Shown: positions 27,139-36,901, counted from the first letter of the stretch. The stretch is DNA of 64,000 bases from an uncultured Roseicyclus sp. (GCA_947500415.1 CANMRT010000001.1:1142982-1206981); one strand, 5' to 3'. Numbers and translations are program-made. Notes: generated by a model from the letters alone, not told the origin.

Positions 27139-27819
27139 ATGTGTGGCCGCATGACCATGACCCATCCCACAGACGCGATGGCGCAGCTTTTCGAGGCTGC
27201 GCCAGCCAATGATCTACCTCAGCCGCCCACGTATAATCTGTGTCCCACACAGAGCGTGGGCGTTGTCGTATCTGCAGGATCGCAAGGGAAAACCGTATCT
27301 GAAGAGGGGCGAAGCTATCGCCCCATGCGCTGGGGATTCCTGCCGCATTGGTACAAGGCAATGAACGGTGGTCCGCTTCTGATCAACGCGCGGGCCGAGA
27401 CGATTGCCGAAAAGCCCGCCTTCAAGGCCGCCGTGCGCGAGCGGCGGTGTTTGATTGCGGCGACGGGATTCTACGAATGGACCAAGGATGCGGAGGACAA
27501 TCGACTTCCGTGGTATTTTTCCCGCCCTGAGGGCGAGCCGCTGGTGTTTGCAGGCATCTGGCAGATGTGGGGGAAGGATGATCCGGTGCCGACCTGTGCG
27601 ATTGTGACGACCGGAGCGAGCGATTGGATGGCGGAGACCCATCACCGAGAGCCGGTTGTCTTGGCGGAGGAGGATTGGGCGACCTGGTTGGGGGAGACCG
27701 GGGAGAAGGCCGCGCCCTTGATGAGGTCTGCGCCCGAGGGGACCTATCAGCGATGGCGGGTGGACCGGGCGGTGAATTCGAATAGGGCGAGCGGACCAGA
27801 CTTAATTGAGCCGATTTGA
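27139..27819 (+). CDS. yedK: SOS-response-associated peptidase (YedK/HMCES)
   Basis: 226 residues. HMCES/YedK proteins form a covalent thiazolidine link to abasic sites in single-stranded DNA, shielding them. C2 (MCGRM, exposed after Met removal) is the nucleophile; NARAETIAEKPAFK carries the active-site Asn and Glu, and ATGFYEW and TTGASDWM (with the following HHREPVVL) the rest. Starts 22 bp after the DUF1127 gene. No LexA box evident at this site by eye. Confidence 0.9.
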   Translation: MCGRMTMTHPTDAMAQLFEAAPANDLPQPPTYNLCPTQSVGVVVSAGSQGKTVSEEGRSYRPMRWGFLPHWYKAMNGGPLLINARAETIAEKPAFKAAVRERRCLIAATGFYEWTKDAEDNRLPWYFSRPEGEPLVFAGIWQMWGKDDPVPTCAIVTTGASDWMAETHHREPVVLAEEDWATWLGETGEKAAPLMRSAPEGTYQRWRVDRAVNSNRASGPDLIEPI

Positions 27820-27831
27820 CGGTTTGAGGGT

Positions 27832-27878
27832 GTGGGCGGGCCTGCCCGCCCACTCCTTTTCGGGGGCGCTGCCCCCTG
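27832..27878 (+). terminator. Bidirectional terminator hairpins between yedK and cobQ
   Basis: GTGGGCGGGC (27832-27841) and GCCCGCCCAC (27844-27853) form a perfect 10-bp stem followed by TCCTTTTC. A second GGGGGC-GCT-GCCCCC hairpin follows immediately. The two flanking genes are convergent, so the structure can stop both transcripts. Confidence 0.65.
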
Positions 27879-27924
27879 TCCCCCCGGAGTTCTACAGCCA
27901 AGATGAAGCGAGCGTGTCGCGTGC

Positions 27925-29370
27925 CTATCGGGCCGTCGCGAAGAGGGCGTCGGCGTCGAGGTGGTTGCGTAGGTGGGAGGCCAAGGCGTCGAGGGTCGCG
28001 TCGACGGTGGCGTCGTAGTTGGTGGTGCTTTCGGCGTTGAACTTGGCGAGCCATGCGGCGCGGAATTGGTCGTCGCGGAAGAGGCCGTGGAGGTAGCTGC
28101 CAGTGATTTTGCCGCTTTCGCTGTGCGCGCCTTCGGGTTGGCCGTCGATATGGGCGAAGGGGCGGGCGCGGTCGGGGCCTTGGGTCTCGCCGATATGGAT
28201 CTCGTAGCCGCGCACGGGCAGGTTGGTGCCGGCGTAGGTGGCAGTGACTTCGGTGAGGGTTTTCATGGGGGTCATGGTGGTGGTGACGTCGAGCAGGCCC
28301 AGGCCCGGATCGGTGCCGGGGGCGTCTTCGATGCCGTCGGGGTCTGAGATGGACTTGCCGAGCATCTGGTAGCCGCCGCAGATGCCGAGCACGTGCCCGC
28401 CGCGTCGGATATGTGCGGTCAGGTCGGTGTCCCAGCCTTGCGCGCGCAGGAAGGCGAGGTCGCCGCGTGTGGATTTGGAGCCAGGAATCACGACGATGTC
28501 GGCGTCGCCCGGGATGGGCTGGCCCGCGTTCAACATGGTGAGGCGGACGGAAGGCTCCTGCGCGAGGGGGTCCATATCGTCAAAATTGGCGATGCGGGAG
28601 AGGCGCAGGCAGACGATATGGAGGCCGCGGGTGCGGTTCGGGGTTGCGATGTCGAGCGCGTCTTCGGCGGGGAGTTTGTGGGCGTCGGCGAACCACGGGA
28701 TGACGCCGAAACCGGGCCAGCCTGTGTGGGTCTTGATCAGATCATAGCCATCATCGAAGAGGCTGGGGTCGCCCCGGAACTTGTTGATCATGAAGCCTTT
28801 TATGAGGGCGGCATCGGCGGGGTCGATCACGGCCTGGGTGCCAACGATCTGGGCGATGACGCCGCCGCGGTCGATGTCGCCGCAGAGGATGACGGGGCAG
28901 TCGGTGGCGCGCGCGAAGCCCATATTGGCGATGTCGCCGGGGCGGAGATTGACCTCCGCCGGGGAGCCAGCGCCTTCTACGATGATGAGGTCGTGTTGGG
29001 ATTTAAGGCGTTGGAAGCTGTCGGTGACGGCGTGCAGGAGCTGTGGTTTGAGCTTGGCGTAATCGCGGGCGCGGACGGTGGTGAGGCGTTTGCCGTGGAC
29101 GGCGACCTGGGAGCCGGTGTCGGTCTCGGGTTTCAGGAGGACAGGGTTCATGTCGGTGTGGGGCGCGAGGCCAGAGGCCAGCGCCTGCAGTGCCTGGGCG
29201 CGGCCGATTTCGCCGCCGTCAGAGGTCACGGCGGCGTTGTTGGACATGTTCTGCGGTTTGAAGGGCGCGACGGAGAGGCCGTTTTGCTTGGCGATGCGGC
29301 AGAGGCCCGCGACGAGCACGGATTTGCCGACGTTGGAGCCGGTGCCCTGGATCATCATCGCGCGGGTCAT
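27925..29370 (-). CDS. cobQ: Cobyric acid synthase
   Basis: 481 residues from [20 protein letters not shown]; the long upstream reading lies over the HAD gene. ATP-dependent amidation of adenosylcobyrinate a,c-diamide at b, d, e and g side chains with glutamine. N-terminal P-loop amidoligase ([20 protein letters not shown]) and C-terminal class I glutamine amidotransferase with nucleophile Cys in [13 protein letters not shown] and catalytic His in GSYLHGLF. Overlaps the HAD gene by 3-4 nt and is last in the minus-strand unit cobO-cupin-HAD-cobQ. Confidence 0.96.
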   Translation of the reverse strand: MTRAMMIQGTGSNVGKSVLVAGLCRIAKQNGLSVAPFKPQNMSNNAAVTSDGGEIGRAQALQALASGLAPHTDMNPVLLKPETDTGSQVAVHGKRLTTVRARDYAKLKPQLLHAVTDSFQRLKSQHDLIIVEGAGSPAEVNLRPGDIANMGFARATDCPVILCGDIDRGGVIAQIVGTQAVIDPADAALIKGFMINKFRGDPSLFDDGYDLIKTHTGWPGFGVIPWFADAHKLPAEDALDIATPNRTRGLHIVCLRLSRIANFDDMDPLAQEPSVRLTMLNAGQPIPGDADIVVIPGSKSTRGDLAFLRAQGWDTDLTAHIRRGGHVLGICGGYQMLGKSISDPDGIEDAPGTDPGLGLLDVTTTMTPMKTLTEVTATYAGTNLPVRGYEIHIGETQGPDRARPFAHIDGQPEGAHSESGKITGSYLHGLFRDDQFRAAWLAKFNAESTTNYDATVDATLDALASHLRNHLDADALFATAR

Positions 29371-29966
29371 ATGAGGGCCTGCGGGAGGTCTGCGCGGGTT
29401 GCGTCCGTGAAGTGGAAGACGCGCCAGCCGAGGGCGCTTGCGGCCTCGCAATTGGGCGCATTGTCGTCGACGAGGAGCGTGTTTTCGGGGGCCACGCCGG
29501 ACCAGTGGGTGATGGTTTGGAAATAGGCGGGGTCGGGTTTGGCGAGCTTTAGGCGGCCCGAGGCGAAGACGTGTTCGACGAGAGTGGAGAACCCCATTTC
29601 GGTTTCGATATAGGCGGCGCGGCTGGCGGGGTTGTTGGTGCCGATGACGTGGCGCGCGGGATGAGTTTTGAGGTGCGCGATGACTTCTGCATCCGGGCGG
29701 GCATCTTTGGCGAACCAATAGGCCATGAAGGCCTCGGGCGTGATGTCTGTATTTTGGGTGGCGAGCCATTCGGCGGAAACATCGACGAGCTCTTCCTCGC
29801 CCCGGATCACCGAGCGGATGCGGCCCGATTTGAAGATGTAGTCTTGCAGGCTTTCGAGGCTGAGGCCCAGGTCGGCCTCCAGATTGTCGGCCCAGATGAA
29901 GCGGCCATCAACAATGTTGCGATTCAGGACGCCGTCGAAATCCCAGACGATCAGCTCAGGTGGCAT
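29367..29966 (-). CDS. HAD-superfamily hydrolase
   Basis: 199 residues. Motif [10 protein letters not shown] (nucleophile Asp and general acid Asp), motif II IGTNNPA (Thr), motif III Lys in [11 protein letters not shown] and motif [15 protein letters not shown] are all present. Phosphatase or phosphoglucomutase-like; subtype resembles YihX/epoxide-hydrolase-type HADs. Set between cupin and cobQ with overlaps on both sides, so it is co-expressed with cobalamin genes, but no HAD step is assigned in the aerobic pathway. Confidence 0.85.
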   Translation of the reverse strand: MPPELIVWDFDGVLNRNIVDGRFIWADNLEADLGLSLESLQDYIFKSGRIRSVIRGEEELVDVSAEWLATQNTDITPEAFMAYWFAKDARPDAEVIAHLKTHPARHVIGTNNPASRAAYIETEMGFSTLVEHVFASGRLKLAKPDPAYFQTITHWSGVAPENTLLVDDNAPNCEAASALGWRVFHFTDATRADLPQALI

Positions 29967-30411
29967 GGTAGGGTTCGACCTTGGTGATATTGCCCTCCGC
30001 GTCGCGGTAGACCTTTTCGTCGGCGATGATCGTGACGGTTTCGCCGGTTTTGGAATAGGTCACGGTGTCGTCGTGAGACCGGGTGCCGATCACGAGGTAA
30101 CGGCAGGGCGCCTGCGTCCGGTTTTCCAGATGGTGCCCGACGGGAACGCCCGCTTTGAAGGTGGCGGTGTCGCCCTGGATCAAGTCGGTTGTTGTGTCGC
30201 CCTCGATCAAGGTGACGGTGCCGGAGAGGACGTGGATCATCTCATCCTCATTGGCGTGCCAGTGGTTTTTCGAGGCGGCAGAGCCGGGCCAGAGCGTCTC
30301 AATGAAGGCGCCGAATTGGGTGAGGCCGCCGGCATCGGAGAGGAGTTCGGCGCGGTAGCGACCGATCTCGTCCGCACCTTCGTCGACTTTCGGGTTTTCG
30401 ACCTTGGGCAT
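29956..30411 (-). CDS. Cupin-domain protein
   Basis: 151 residues. The double-stranded beta-helix motifs are visible: KNHWHANEDEMIHVLSG (HxH, then Glu; cupin motif 1) and GVPVGHHLENRTQAPCRYL (cupin motif 2, His). Metal-binding, so possibly an isomerase, dioxygenase or ligand sensor. It begins 3 bp after cobO ends and overlaps the HAD gene by 11 nt, so it belongs to the cobO-cobQ transcript. No substrate can be inferred. Confidence 0.82.
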   Translation of the reverse strand: MPKVENPKVDEGADEIGRYRAELLSDAGGLTQFGAFIETLWPGSAASKNHWHANEDEMIHVLSGTVTLIEGDTTTDLIQGDTATFKAGVPVGHHLENRTQAPCRYLVIGTRSHDDTVTYSKTGETVTIIADEKVYRDAEGNITKVEPYHAT

Positions 30412-30414
30412 TGC

Positions 30415-31032
30415 TCAGAACTCCACACCTTTCTGGGCCTTCACGCCGTCGCGGAAGGGGTGCTTGATGAGGGTCATCTCGGTCACCAGATCCGCGGCCT
30501 CGATTAGTTCGGGCTTGGCATTGCGGCCTGTGAGGCAGACATGGGTCATTTGCGGTTTCTGGTGCAGCAGGAAATCGACCACCTCGTCGATATCGAGGTA
30601 ATCGTAGCGGAGCGCGATGTTGATCTCGTCCAGAAGGACAAAGTCGATGTCGGGGTCGAGGATCTGTTCCTGCGCGATTTTCCAGCCATTTTGGGCGGCG
30701 GCGATGTCGCGTTCGCGGTCCTGGGTTTCCCAGGTGAAGCCTTCGCCTGAGACGAAGAAACGGCATTCGTCGGCGAAGCGTTCGCGGAGGAAGCTTTTTT
30801 CACCCGTATCCCAATTGCCCTTGATGAATTGCACGACGGCCACGCCCATCTGATGCTGGATCGCGCGCATGACCATTCCGAAGCCGGAGGAGGATTTGCC
30901 CTTGCCCGGCCCGGTGTGGACCATGATCAGACCCTTCTCCTCGGTCTTGGTCTCCATCATCTTGTCGCGGGCCGCCTTGATCTTTTTCATCTTCTCGGCG
31001 TGGCGGGCGTTTTCGTCGGCGGTCTCGGTCAT
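30415..31032 (-). CDS. cobO: Cob(I)yrinic acid a,c-diamide adenosyltransferase
   Basis: 205 residues from MTETADENARHAEKMKKIKA. Attaches the adenosyl group to cobalt. CobA/CobO P-loop HTGPGKGKSSSGFGMV at about 43, Walker-like VLLDEINIALRYDYL, and the C-terminal TEMTLIKHPFRDGVKAQKGVEF typical of this family. The start is about 80 bp from the plus-strand cobalamin riboswitch, so the two transcription units diverge. No riboswitch is visible in this gene's own short leader. Confidence 0.95.
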   Translation of the reverse strand: MTETADENARHAEKMKKIKAARDKMMETKTEEKGLIMVHTGPGKGKSSSGFGMVMRAIQHQMGVAVVQFIKGNWDTGEKSFLRERFADECRFFVSGEGFTWETQDRERDIAAAQNGWKIAQEQILDPDIDFVLLDEINIALRYDYLDIDEVVDFLLHQKPQMTHVCLTGRNAKPELIEAADLVTEMTLIKHPFRDGVKAQKGVEF

Positions 31033-31109
31033 GGGGTCCTCCGTGGGGTCAGGCAAAGGGGTGACATCGCGCGGGCCGATTGACAAGCGGGTCAGCCCGT
31101 GAGCAGTGT

Positions 31110-31290
31110 TTTCGACGATGGTGCGCCGGTTTGGCGCCGAAGAGGGAATGGGGTGAGATGCCCCGGCTGCCCCCGCAACTGTGAGTGGTTTGCTTCTTGT
31201 CAAAAGGCCACTGGGCGATGCCCGGGAAGGCGACAGGAAGCGCGGGCCACAAGCCAGGAGACCTGCCATCGCAACTGGAACTTATGTGCC
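31110..31290 (+). ncRNA. Cobalamin riboswitch (plus strand)
   Basis: Shows the conserved order of cobalamin riboswitch elements: GGTGC near 31120, GAAGAGGGAA, GGTGAGA, then GCTGCCCCCGCAACTGTGA, GCCACTGGG and CCCGGGAAGGC, and the B12 box AGCCAGGAGACCTGCC at 31252-31267. It sits in the leader of the 14-gene cobalamin run that starts with the DUF1636 gene at 31320, so adenosylcobalamin should repress that run. Confidence 0.93.
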
Positions 31291-31319
31291 GGGCGGGGTG
31301 CCTCGGGCTTGGGGGATGA

Positions 31320-31724
31320 ATGGATACCGAAAACGGCCCTGCGCCGGTTGAACTGATGGTCTGCGTGAAATGTTTGCGCGGCGGCGAGGCGACCGAAGAT
31401 GGGGAAAGGCCGGGCACGCGGCTCTACGAGGATTTGCGCGCGGCGGGGATGCCTGAGGGTGTGACGTTAACGCCCGTGGAGTGCCTGCAGAATTGCGACA
31501 GCGGATGCTCGGTTGCCCTGCGCGGCGGCAATGAACGCTGGACCTATGTTTACGGAAACCTCCTTGAGGGGTCGCATACGGACCTGCTGATCGAGGGCAC
31601 GGCCCTATACCGGGACGCGGCGGACGGGTTGATCCCGTGGCGTCAGCGGCCCGAGCACTTCAAACGTAACTGCATTGCGCGCATTCCGCCGGTTGAGGCG
31701 GGCGCACCCAAGCTGGGGGGATAA
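31320..31724 (+). CDS. DUF1636 metal-binding protein (1)
   Basis: 134 residues. Paired Cys CVKC near 16-19 and CLQNCDSGC near 57-65 give a thioredoxin-like [2Fe-2S] ferredoxin-type arrangement, and the protein ends with CIARIPPVE. DUF1636 genes are commonly found beside cobW/cobN. It is the first gene under the riboswitch, 4 bp ahead of cobW. It may deliver cobalt or electrons to corrin synthesis; this is inference. A paralogue ends the same operon at 44790. Confidence 0.83.
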   Translation: MDTENGPAPVELMVCVKCLRGGEATEDGERPGTRLYEDLRAAGMPEGVTLTPVECLQNCDSGCSVALRGGNERWTYVYGNLLEGSHTDLLIEGTALYRDAADGLIPWRQRPEHFKRNCIARIPPVEAGAPKLGG

Positions 31725-31727
31725 GAC

Positions 31728-32780
31728 ATGGGCGATTTGGCGAAACTGCCGGTGACGATTGTGACGGGATTTCTGGGGTCGGGGAAGACGACGCTGATCT
31801 CGCAACTGATGCAGAATCCGGGCGGCAAGCGGCTGGCGATTGTGGTGAATGAATTCGGCGACGTGGGGGTTGATGGTGAGATCCTGAAGGGATGTGCGAT
31901 CCCGGATTGCCCGGCGGAAAACATCATGGAATTGGCGAATGGGTGCATCTGCTGCACCGTGGCCGATGATTTCATTCCGACGATTGAGGCGCTGATGGCG
32001 CTGGAGCCGCGGCCCGAGCATATTGTGATTGAGACGTCTGGTCTGGCGCTGCCGAAGCCCTTGCTGAAGGCGTTCGACTGGCCGGATATCCGGTCGAAAA
32101 TTACCGTCGATGGCGTGATCGCGTTGGCCGATGCGGAGGCCGTGGCGGATGGTCGGTTTGCGCCGGATGTGGCGCGTGTGGATGCGCAGCGGTTGGCGGA
32201 TGAAAGCATCGACCATGAGACGCCTTTGTCTGAGGTGTTCGAGGATCAGATTTCCTGCGCGGACATCGTGCTTTTGACCAAGCCGGACCTTGCAGGACCG
32301 GAGGGCGTAGCCAAGGCCAAAGCGGTGATCGAGGCTGAAGCGCCAAGGGCTTTGCCGATTGTGGAAGTTGCGGAGGGTAAGGTTGATCCGCGTGTCATTC
32401 TTGGGCTGGAAGCGGCGGCGGAAGATGACATGGACGCGCGGCCTTCGCATCACGATGGGCATGACGACCATGAGCATGATGATTTCGAGAGCATCGTGGT
32501 GAATATTGCGCCCGTTACAGACCCAGCGGAATTGGTGGCGCGGATCGAGCGGCTGGCAAATGAGCAGAATATCCTGCGTGTGAAAGGATATGCCGATGTG
32601 GCTGGCAAGCCGATGCGCTTGCTGGTGCAGGCGGTAGGCGCGCGGGTGCGGCATCAGTATGACCAGCCCTGGGGTGAGCGGCCTCGGATGGGTCGTCTGG
32701 TGGTGATTGCCGAGCATGACGATGTCGATGCGGCGGCGATCCGGGCGGTTCTGGCGCCGGAACTGGCGGCTGCCGAGTAG
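31728..32780 (+). CDS. cobW: CobW, G3E-family GTPase
   Basis: 350 residues. G3E GTPase metallochaperone thought to supply Co(II) to cobaltochelatase. P-loop GFLGSGKTT at 14-22, metal-binding CxCC loop in NGCICCTVADD, a guanine-specificity motif LLTKPDLAG and a His-rich segment (SHHDGHDDHEHDD, near 240) before the C-terminal CobW_C domain. Directly upstream of cobN by 6 bp, consistent with feeding cobalt to the chelatase. Confidence 0.95.
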   Translation: MGDLAKLPVTIVTGFLGSGKTTLISQLMQNPGGKRLAIVVNEFGDVGVDGEILKGCAIPDCPAENIMELANGCICCTVADDFIPTIEALMALEPRPEHIVIETSGLALPKPLLKAFDWPDIRSKITVDGVIALADAEAVADGRFAPDVARVDAQRLADESIDHETPLSEVFEDQISCADIVLLTKPDLAGPEGVAKAKAVIEAEAPRALPIVEVAEGKVDPRVILGLEAAAEDDMDARPSHHDGHDDHEHDDFESIVVNIAPVTDPAELVARIERLANEQNILRVKGYADVAGKPMRLLVQAVGARVRHQYDQPWGERPRMGRLVVIAEHDDVDAAAIRAVLAPELAAAE

Positions 32781-32786
32781 CATGAC

Positions 32787-35700
32787 ATGCACGTCATCTT
32801 CCGCGAAAGCCATGGGTTAGAAGAGACCGAGACCCCACAGGATCTGGCGCAGTCGCCCGCCGATCTTGTGGTGTTGTCGCTGTCGGATTCTGATCTGGGC
32901 GCGTTTGCGGAGGGGTGGCGGCGGTCAGAGGGTGCGCTGCCAAGCTTGCGGCTCGCCAATATTGTGGCGCTGAAACATCCTTTGTCTGTCGACACTTATG
33001 TGGAGCAGACGCTGGAGGGGGCGAAGGGCATCCTGATCCGCTTGATCGGCGGCGTGCCGTATTGGCCCTACGGGTTGCAGCAGATTTCGGCGCTGTGCCG
33101 GGAGCGCGGGATTGCTTTGGCGGTGCTGCCCGCCGATGGGCGCGAGGACAAGCGGCTCGATGAGATTTCGACGCTTCCGGTGAGCACTTTGCGGCGGTTG
33201 CAGCATCTGTGTGATGCGGGCGGAGCGGTGGCCGCGCAGGCGGCGTTGCAGCAGATGGCTTTGGCTTCGGGGCTCTATGCCGGGCCGGTGAAGGGCGCGA
33301 AGGGTGTCGCGCAGGTGGGCGGGTGGACGCCGGAGGATGGGGTGTGCTGCCCGGTGTTGGCGGGGGACGAGAAGCTCGTTCTGGTGACGTTCTACCGGTC
33401 CTATCTGGTGGCCGCCGACCTGGCCCCGATTGAGGCAATGTTTGGTGCGTTGCGCGCACAGGGCTTCACGGTGATGGGCCTGTTTGCGCCGTCGCTGAAA
33501 GCGCCGGGGGCGGCGGAATGGATACGGCGGATGGTGGCGCATCTGGCCCCGGTTGCGGTGGTCAATGCGACGTCGTTTTCGGGGAAGGGGGCGTCGGGGG
33601 CTTCGCCGCTGGATGCGGGCGAGGCGCCGGTGTTTCAGGTGGCCTTGGCGACCTCCACGGAGGAGGCTTGGGCCGAGGCGGAGCGCGGGTTGTCGCCCGC
33701 CGACCTGGCCATGCATGTCGTTTTGCCGGAGGTGGACGGTCGCATCTTTGCAGGTGCCGTCAGCTTCAAGGAGCCGCAGGCGCGGGATGAAGAACTGCAG
33801 TTTGCGCGGTTTGTGCATAGGGCGAACGCTGATCGAGTTGAAGCTGTCGCGCGGCGGGTCGCGGCGTGGCATCGGATGGCGGTGGTGGAGGAGCGGCGCG
33901 TGGCGCTGGTTCTCAGCACCTATCCGGGGCGGGAATGGAACCTCGCTCATGCGGTTGGGCTCGACGCGATTGCTTCGGCTGAGGCGATTTTGGGCGACCT
34001 TGGGATTGCGGCCACTTTAGACGTTGGTGACCTGCGCGACGCGCGCATTGTTTGGCCGTTCGCAGACTACAAAGCCGCTTTGTCTCGCCTTCCCAGATGC
34101 TTGCTGGGCGACCTTCAAGCTGCTTGGGGCCGTTGCGAGGAGGATGCGGATGCGTCCGAGGAGGGGCTGGCCTTGCCGGTTTTGCAGCGAGGGACCGCTT
34201 GGGTCGCACTACAGCCCGAACGCGGGAATCCGAAGCTCAGGGATGCTGAATACCACGACCTCGCGCGGGTGCCGCGGCATGGGTATGTGGCGTTCTATTT
34301 GTGGATGCAGCAACACGCCGACGCGCTGATCCATATCGGCGCCCATGGCACGTTGGAATGGTTGCCGGGCAAGTCGGTTGCCTTGTCAGAGGAATGCTGG
34401 CCCGAGGCGCTGACCGGCGATTTGCCAGTGATCTATCCGTTCATCGTGAACGATCCCGGTGAGGCCGCGCAGGCGAAACGGCGCATCGGGGCGGTGACAT
34501 TGGGACATATTCCGCCGCCGCTGAAGCGGTCGGACACGCCCACGCGGTTGGTGCGGTTGGAAGCTCTGTTGGATGAGTTCTCGAATGCGGACGGGTTGGA
34601 CCCGAAGCGGCGGGATCGCTTGCAGGAGGATATCCGCGCCGAGGCGCAGGCGTTGGGAGTGGAGGCCGATCTGGGGCTGGGGGCGGCCACCTGTTCGGCT
34701 GAGGCCATCACGCGGATAGACCGCTTTGTGTGCGACGTGAAGGACAGCCAGTTTGGCGATGGTCTGCATGTCTGGGGCCGGGCAGGACCGGAGACAGAGG
34801 CGTTTGATGGCGTGGCGTCGGCTGCTGCAGAGCGCGCCAGCCTGTTGGATGCGCTGGCCGGCCAACGGATTGAGGCGGGACCGAGTGGATCGCCTTATCG
34901 GGGGCGGACGGATGTTCTGCCCACGGGGCGGAATTTGTACACGACCGATCCGCGTTCGGTGCCGTCGCGGGCGGCGTACCGCCAAGGTGAAGTGCTGGCG
35001 GACGAATTGATCCGGCGGCATTTGCAGGACGAAGGCGACTATCCCAAGGGGTTGATCGTGGACCTCTGGGGCAGTGCCACCATGCGCACTGCGGGCGAGG
35101 AATTCGCCATGGCGCTGGCGCTGTTGGGGGTGCGGCCCGTGTGGGACGAGGGCAGCGAGCGGGTCAGCGGCATCGAGGTGCTGCCGATTGCAGAGTTGGA
35201 GCGCCCCAGGATCGATGTGACGCTTAGGGTGTCGGGGCTGTTCCGCGATGTGTTCCCGCAACTCTCTGCGCTGTTCCAGCAGGCCGTACGTGCTTTGGCG
35301 GCGCGGGACGAGGCCGCGGATTGGAATCCGTTCGTGGGCCGTGAGGGTGCGCGGGTTTACGGGCCTGCGCCGGGGTCTTTCGGAGTTGGGATTGGCCAGC
35401 ATCTGGGCGATTACTCGGACGAGGCCAAGCGCGCGGTGGGCGAGGCTTGGTTGGCGGCTTCGGCCTTTGCGTTGGATGGGGAAATGGTGGCGAAGGATGC
35501 CGAAGGGATTGCGGCACGGGTCGCATCGGCGGACGCATTTGTGCACCTTCAGGACCTACCCGAGACGGACATTCTGTTGGCTGAGGACTACGCGACCCAC
35601 GAGGCGGGCTTTGCCGCGGCGCAGGGTGTGACGGGCGGGAAGGCCGCGCTTTACCATTTGGATGCGACGGATCCGGATCGGCCCCGCGCCCGTGGATTGA

Positions 35701-36032
35701 CCGAGGAAGTGGCGCGCGTGGTCCATGCGCGGGCAGCGCATCCGGGCTGGATCGCGGGGATGCAACGGCACGGATTCCGGGGGGCGGCTGAGATCGCCGC
35801 GACGTTGGAAAATATGGCAGCTTTCGCGCAGTTGGCGGGTGTTGTGCCGTCACATCTGTTCGATTTGTACTATGAAGCAACGCTCGGCGATGACGCGGTT
35901 GAGGCGTTTCTGGCCGATGCGAACCCCGAAGCGCTGGCCGCAATGCGGGACCGGTTTGCGGCGCTGCACGCGGCGGGGCTTTGGGTGTCGCGGCGGAATT
36001 CGATCCTGGCTGACTTGGAGGCTGCGGAGTGA
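32787..36032 (+). CDS. cobN: Cobaltochelatase large subunit
   Basis: 1081 residues, somewhat shorter than the roughly 1250-1280 of well-studied CobN. Inserts Co(II) into hydrogenobyrinate a,c-diamide together with CobS and CobT, which are not in the window. The diagnostic active-site segment HIGAHGTLEWLPGKSVALS is present near residue 515, followed by YPFIVNDPGEAAQAKRR and LIVDLWGSATMRTAGEEF. It overlaps cobG by 4 nt. The reduced length appears to come from the N-terminal part and inter-domain loops. Confidence 0.95.
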   Translation: MHVIFRESHGLEETETPQDLAQSPADLVVLSLSDSDLGAFAEGWRRSEGALPSLRLANIVALKHPLSVDTYVEQTLEGAKGILIRLIGGVPYWPYGLQQISALCRERGIALAVLPADGREDKRLDEISTLPVSTLRRLQHLCDAGGAVAAQAALQQMALASGLYAGPVKGAKGVAQVGGWTPEDGVCCPVLAGDEKLVLVTFYRSYLVAADLAPIEAMFGALRAQGFTVMGLFAPSLKAPGAAEWIRRMVAHLAPVAVVNATSFSGKGASGASPLDAGEAPVFQVALATSTEEAWAEAERGLSPADLAMHVVLPEVDGRIFAGAVSFKEPQARDEELQFARFVHRANADRVEAVARRVAAWHRMAVVEERRVALVLSTYPGREWNLAHAVGLDAIASAEAILGDLGIAATLDVGDLRDARIVWPFADYKAALSRLPRCLLGDLQAAWGRCEEDADASEEGLALPVLQRGTAWVALQPERGNPKLRDAEYHDLARVPRHGYVAFYLWMQQHADALIHIGAHGTLEWLPGKSVALSEECWPEALTGDLPVIYPFIVNDPGEAAQAKRRIGAVTLGHIPPPLKRSDTPTRLVRLEALLDEFSNADGLDPKRRDRLQEDIRAEAQALGVEADLGLGAATCSAEAITRIDRFVCDVKDSQFGDGLHVWGRAGPETEAFDGVASAAAERASLLDALAGQRIEAGPSGSPYRGRTDVLPTGRNLYTTDPRSVPSRAAYRQGEVLADELIRRHLQDEGDYPKGLIVDLWGSATMRTAGEEFAMALALLGVRPVWDEGSERVSGIEVLPIAELERPRIDVTLRVSGLFRDVFPQLSALFQQAVRALAARDEAADWNPFVGREGARVYGPAPGSFGVGIGQHLGDYSDEAKRAVGEAWLAASAFALDGEMVAKDAEGIAARVASADAFVHLQDLPETDILLAEDYATHEAGFAAAQGVTGGKAALYHLDATDPDRPRARGLTEEVARVVHARAAHPGWIAGMQRHGFRGAAEIAATLENMAAFAQLAGVVPSHLFDLYYEATLGDDAVEAFLADANPEALAAMRDRFAALHAAGLWVSRRNSILADLEAAE

Positions 36033-36901
36033 GCGTCCCGGATCGCAAAGCCTGGGGATGGTGTCCGAGTGTCTTGCGGCCAATGCCGCTGGACGACGGC
36101 TTGATGGTGCGCATCCGGGTGCCGGGCGGGGCGCTGTCGGCGGCGCAGGCGGAGGGCTTGGCGGAGCTGGCGGAGCGATTTGGCGCAGGCGTCATTGAAC
36201 TGACGAACCGCGCAAACCTTCAGGTGCGTGGGTTGTCGGAGGCTGACCATGCGGCGCTTGTGCCGGAGCTGGAGGCGCTGGGGCTGGCTCAGATTGACCA
36301 TACGCCGAGCGGTCGGGTGAACATCACGCAAAGCCCGTTTCGGGGTGTTTCTGCCGCCGGGATTGCGGCGGAGCTTGCGGATCATCTGGCAGCAGCCGAG
36401 TTCGGAGCTTTGCCGCAGAAGTTTGGCTTTGTGGTGGACATCGGCATGAGCCGGGTGTTGGCCGATGTTCCGGGGGATGTGCGGATCGAAGCCGCTGGTG
36501 CCGAGCTGATCGTGCGGGCGGAGGGGAGTGCTGTGGGCTGCGTGACGGGCGAGCCAGTGCGCGCTGCGTTGGATCTGGCGCGTTGGTTTGTGGCGGCCGA
36601 TTGCGTGGGCGCGGATGGGCGTGGGCGGATGGCGGAACACGCGGCAAAGGTGCCGGATACTTTGCGCGGCGACACGCAGCCGAACGACGCAGTGCGGGTT
36701 CGGACTGACGGGCCGGAATGGCTTTGCGCGCCGGAAGGTGTTCTTTCCCCAAAGGCGTTGCGCGCGGGACTGAAGCACCACGTAACCAAACTGCGTGTGA
36801 CGCCGTTTCGTGCGCTCTACATGCCGGAGCTTGCGCCCGGAGACATCCAAGACAATAAGGCCGAATTGGCCATGGGGAGGGGCGGCGTAGATGCCGTATG
36901 A
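36029..36901 (+). CDS. cobG: Precorrin-3B synthase-like protein (short CobG)
   Basis: 290 residues. Nitrite/sulfite reductase ferredoxin-like half domain: opening WGWCPSVLRPMPLDDGLMVR, ELTNRANLQVRGLSE and a second half starting ALPQKFGFVVDIG. Classical CobG (about 400-460 residues) has a C-terminal Cys set binding a 4Fe-4S cluster; only scattered Cys are visible here and no CxxxxxC...CxxxC pattern. It may be a shortened CobG or rely on another oxygenase (CobZ-type) for ring contraction. Overlaps cobN by 4 nt and cobH by 11 nt. Confidence 0.8.
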   Translation: MSVPDRKAWGWCPSVLRPMPLDDGLMVRIRVPGGALSAAQAEGLAELAERFGAGVIELTNRANLQVRGLSEADHAALVPELEALGLAQIDHTPSGRVNITQSPFRGVSAAGIAAELADHLAAAEFGALPQKFGFVVDIGMSRVLADVPGDVRIEAAGAELIVRAEGSAVGCVTGEPVRAALDLARWFVAADCVGADGRGRMAEHAAKVPDTLRGDTQPNDAVRVRTDGPEWLCAPEGVLSPKALRAGLKHHVTKLRVTPFRALYMPELAPGDIQDNKAELAMGRGGVDAV

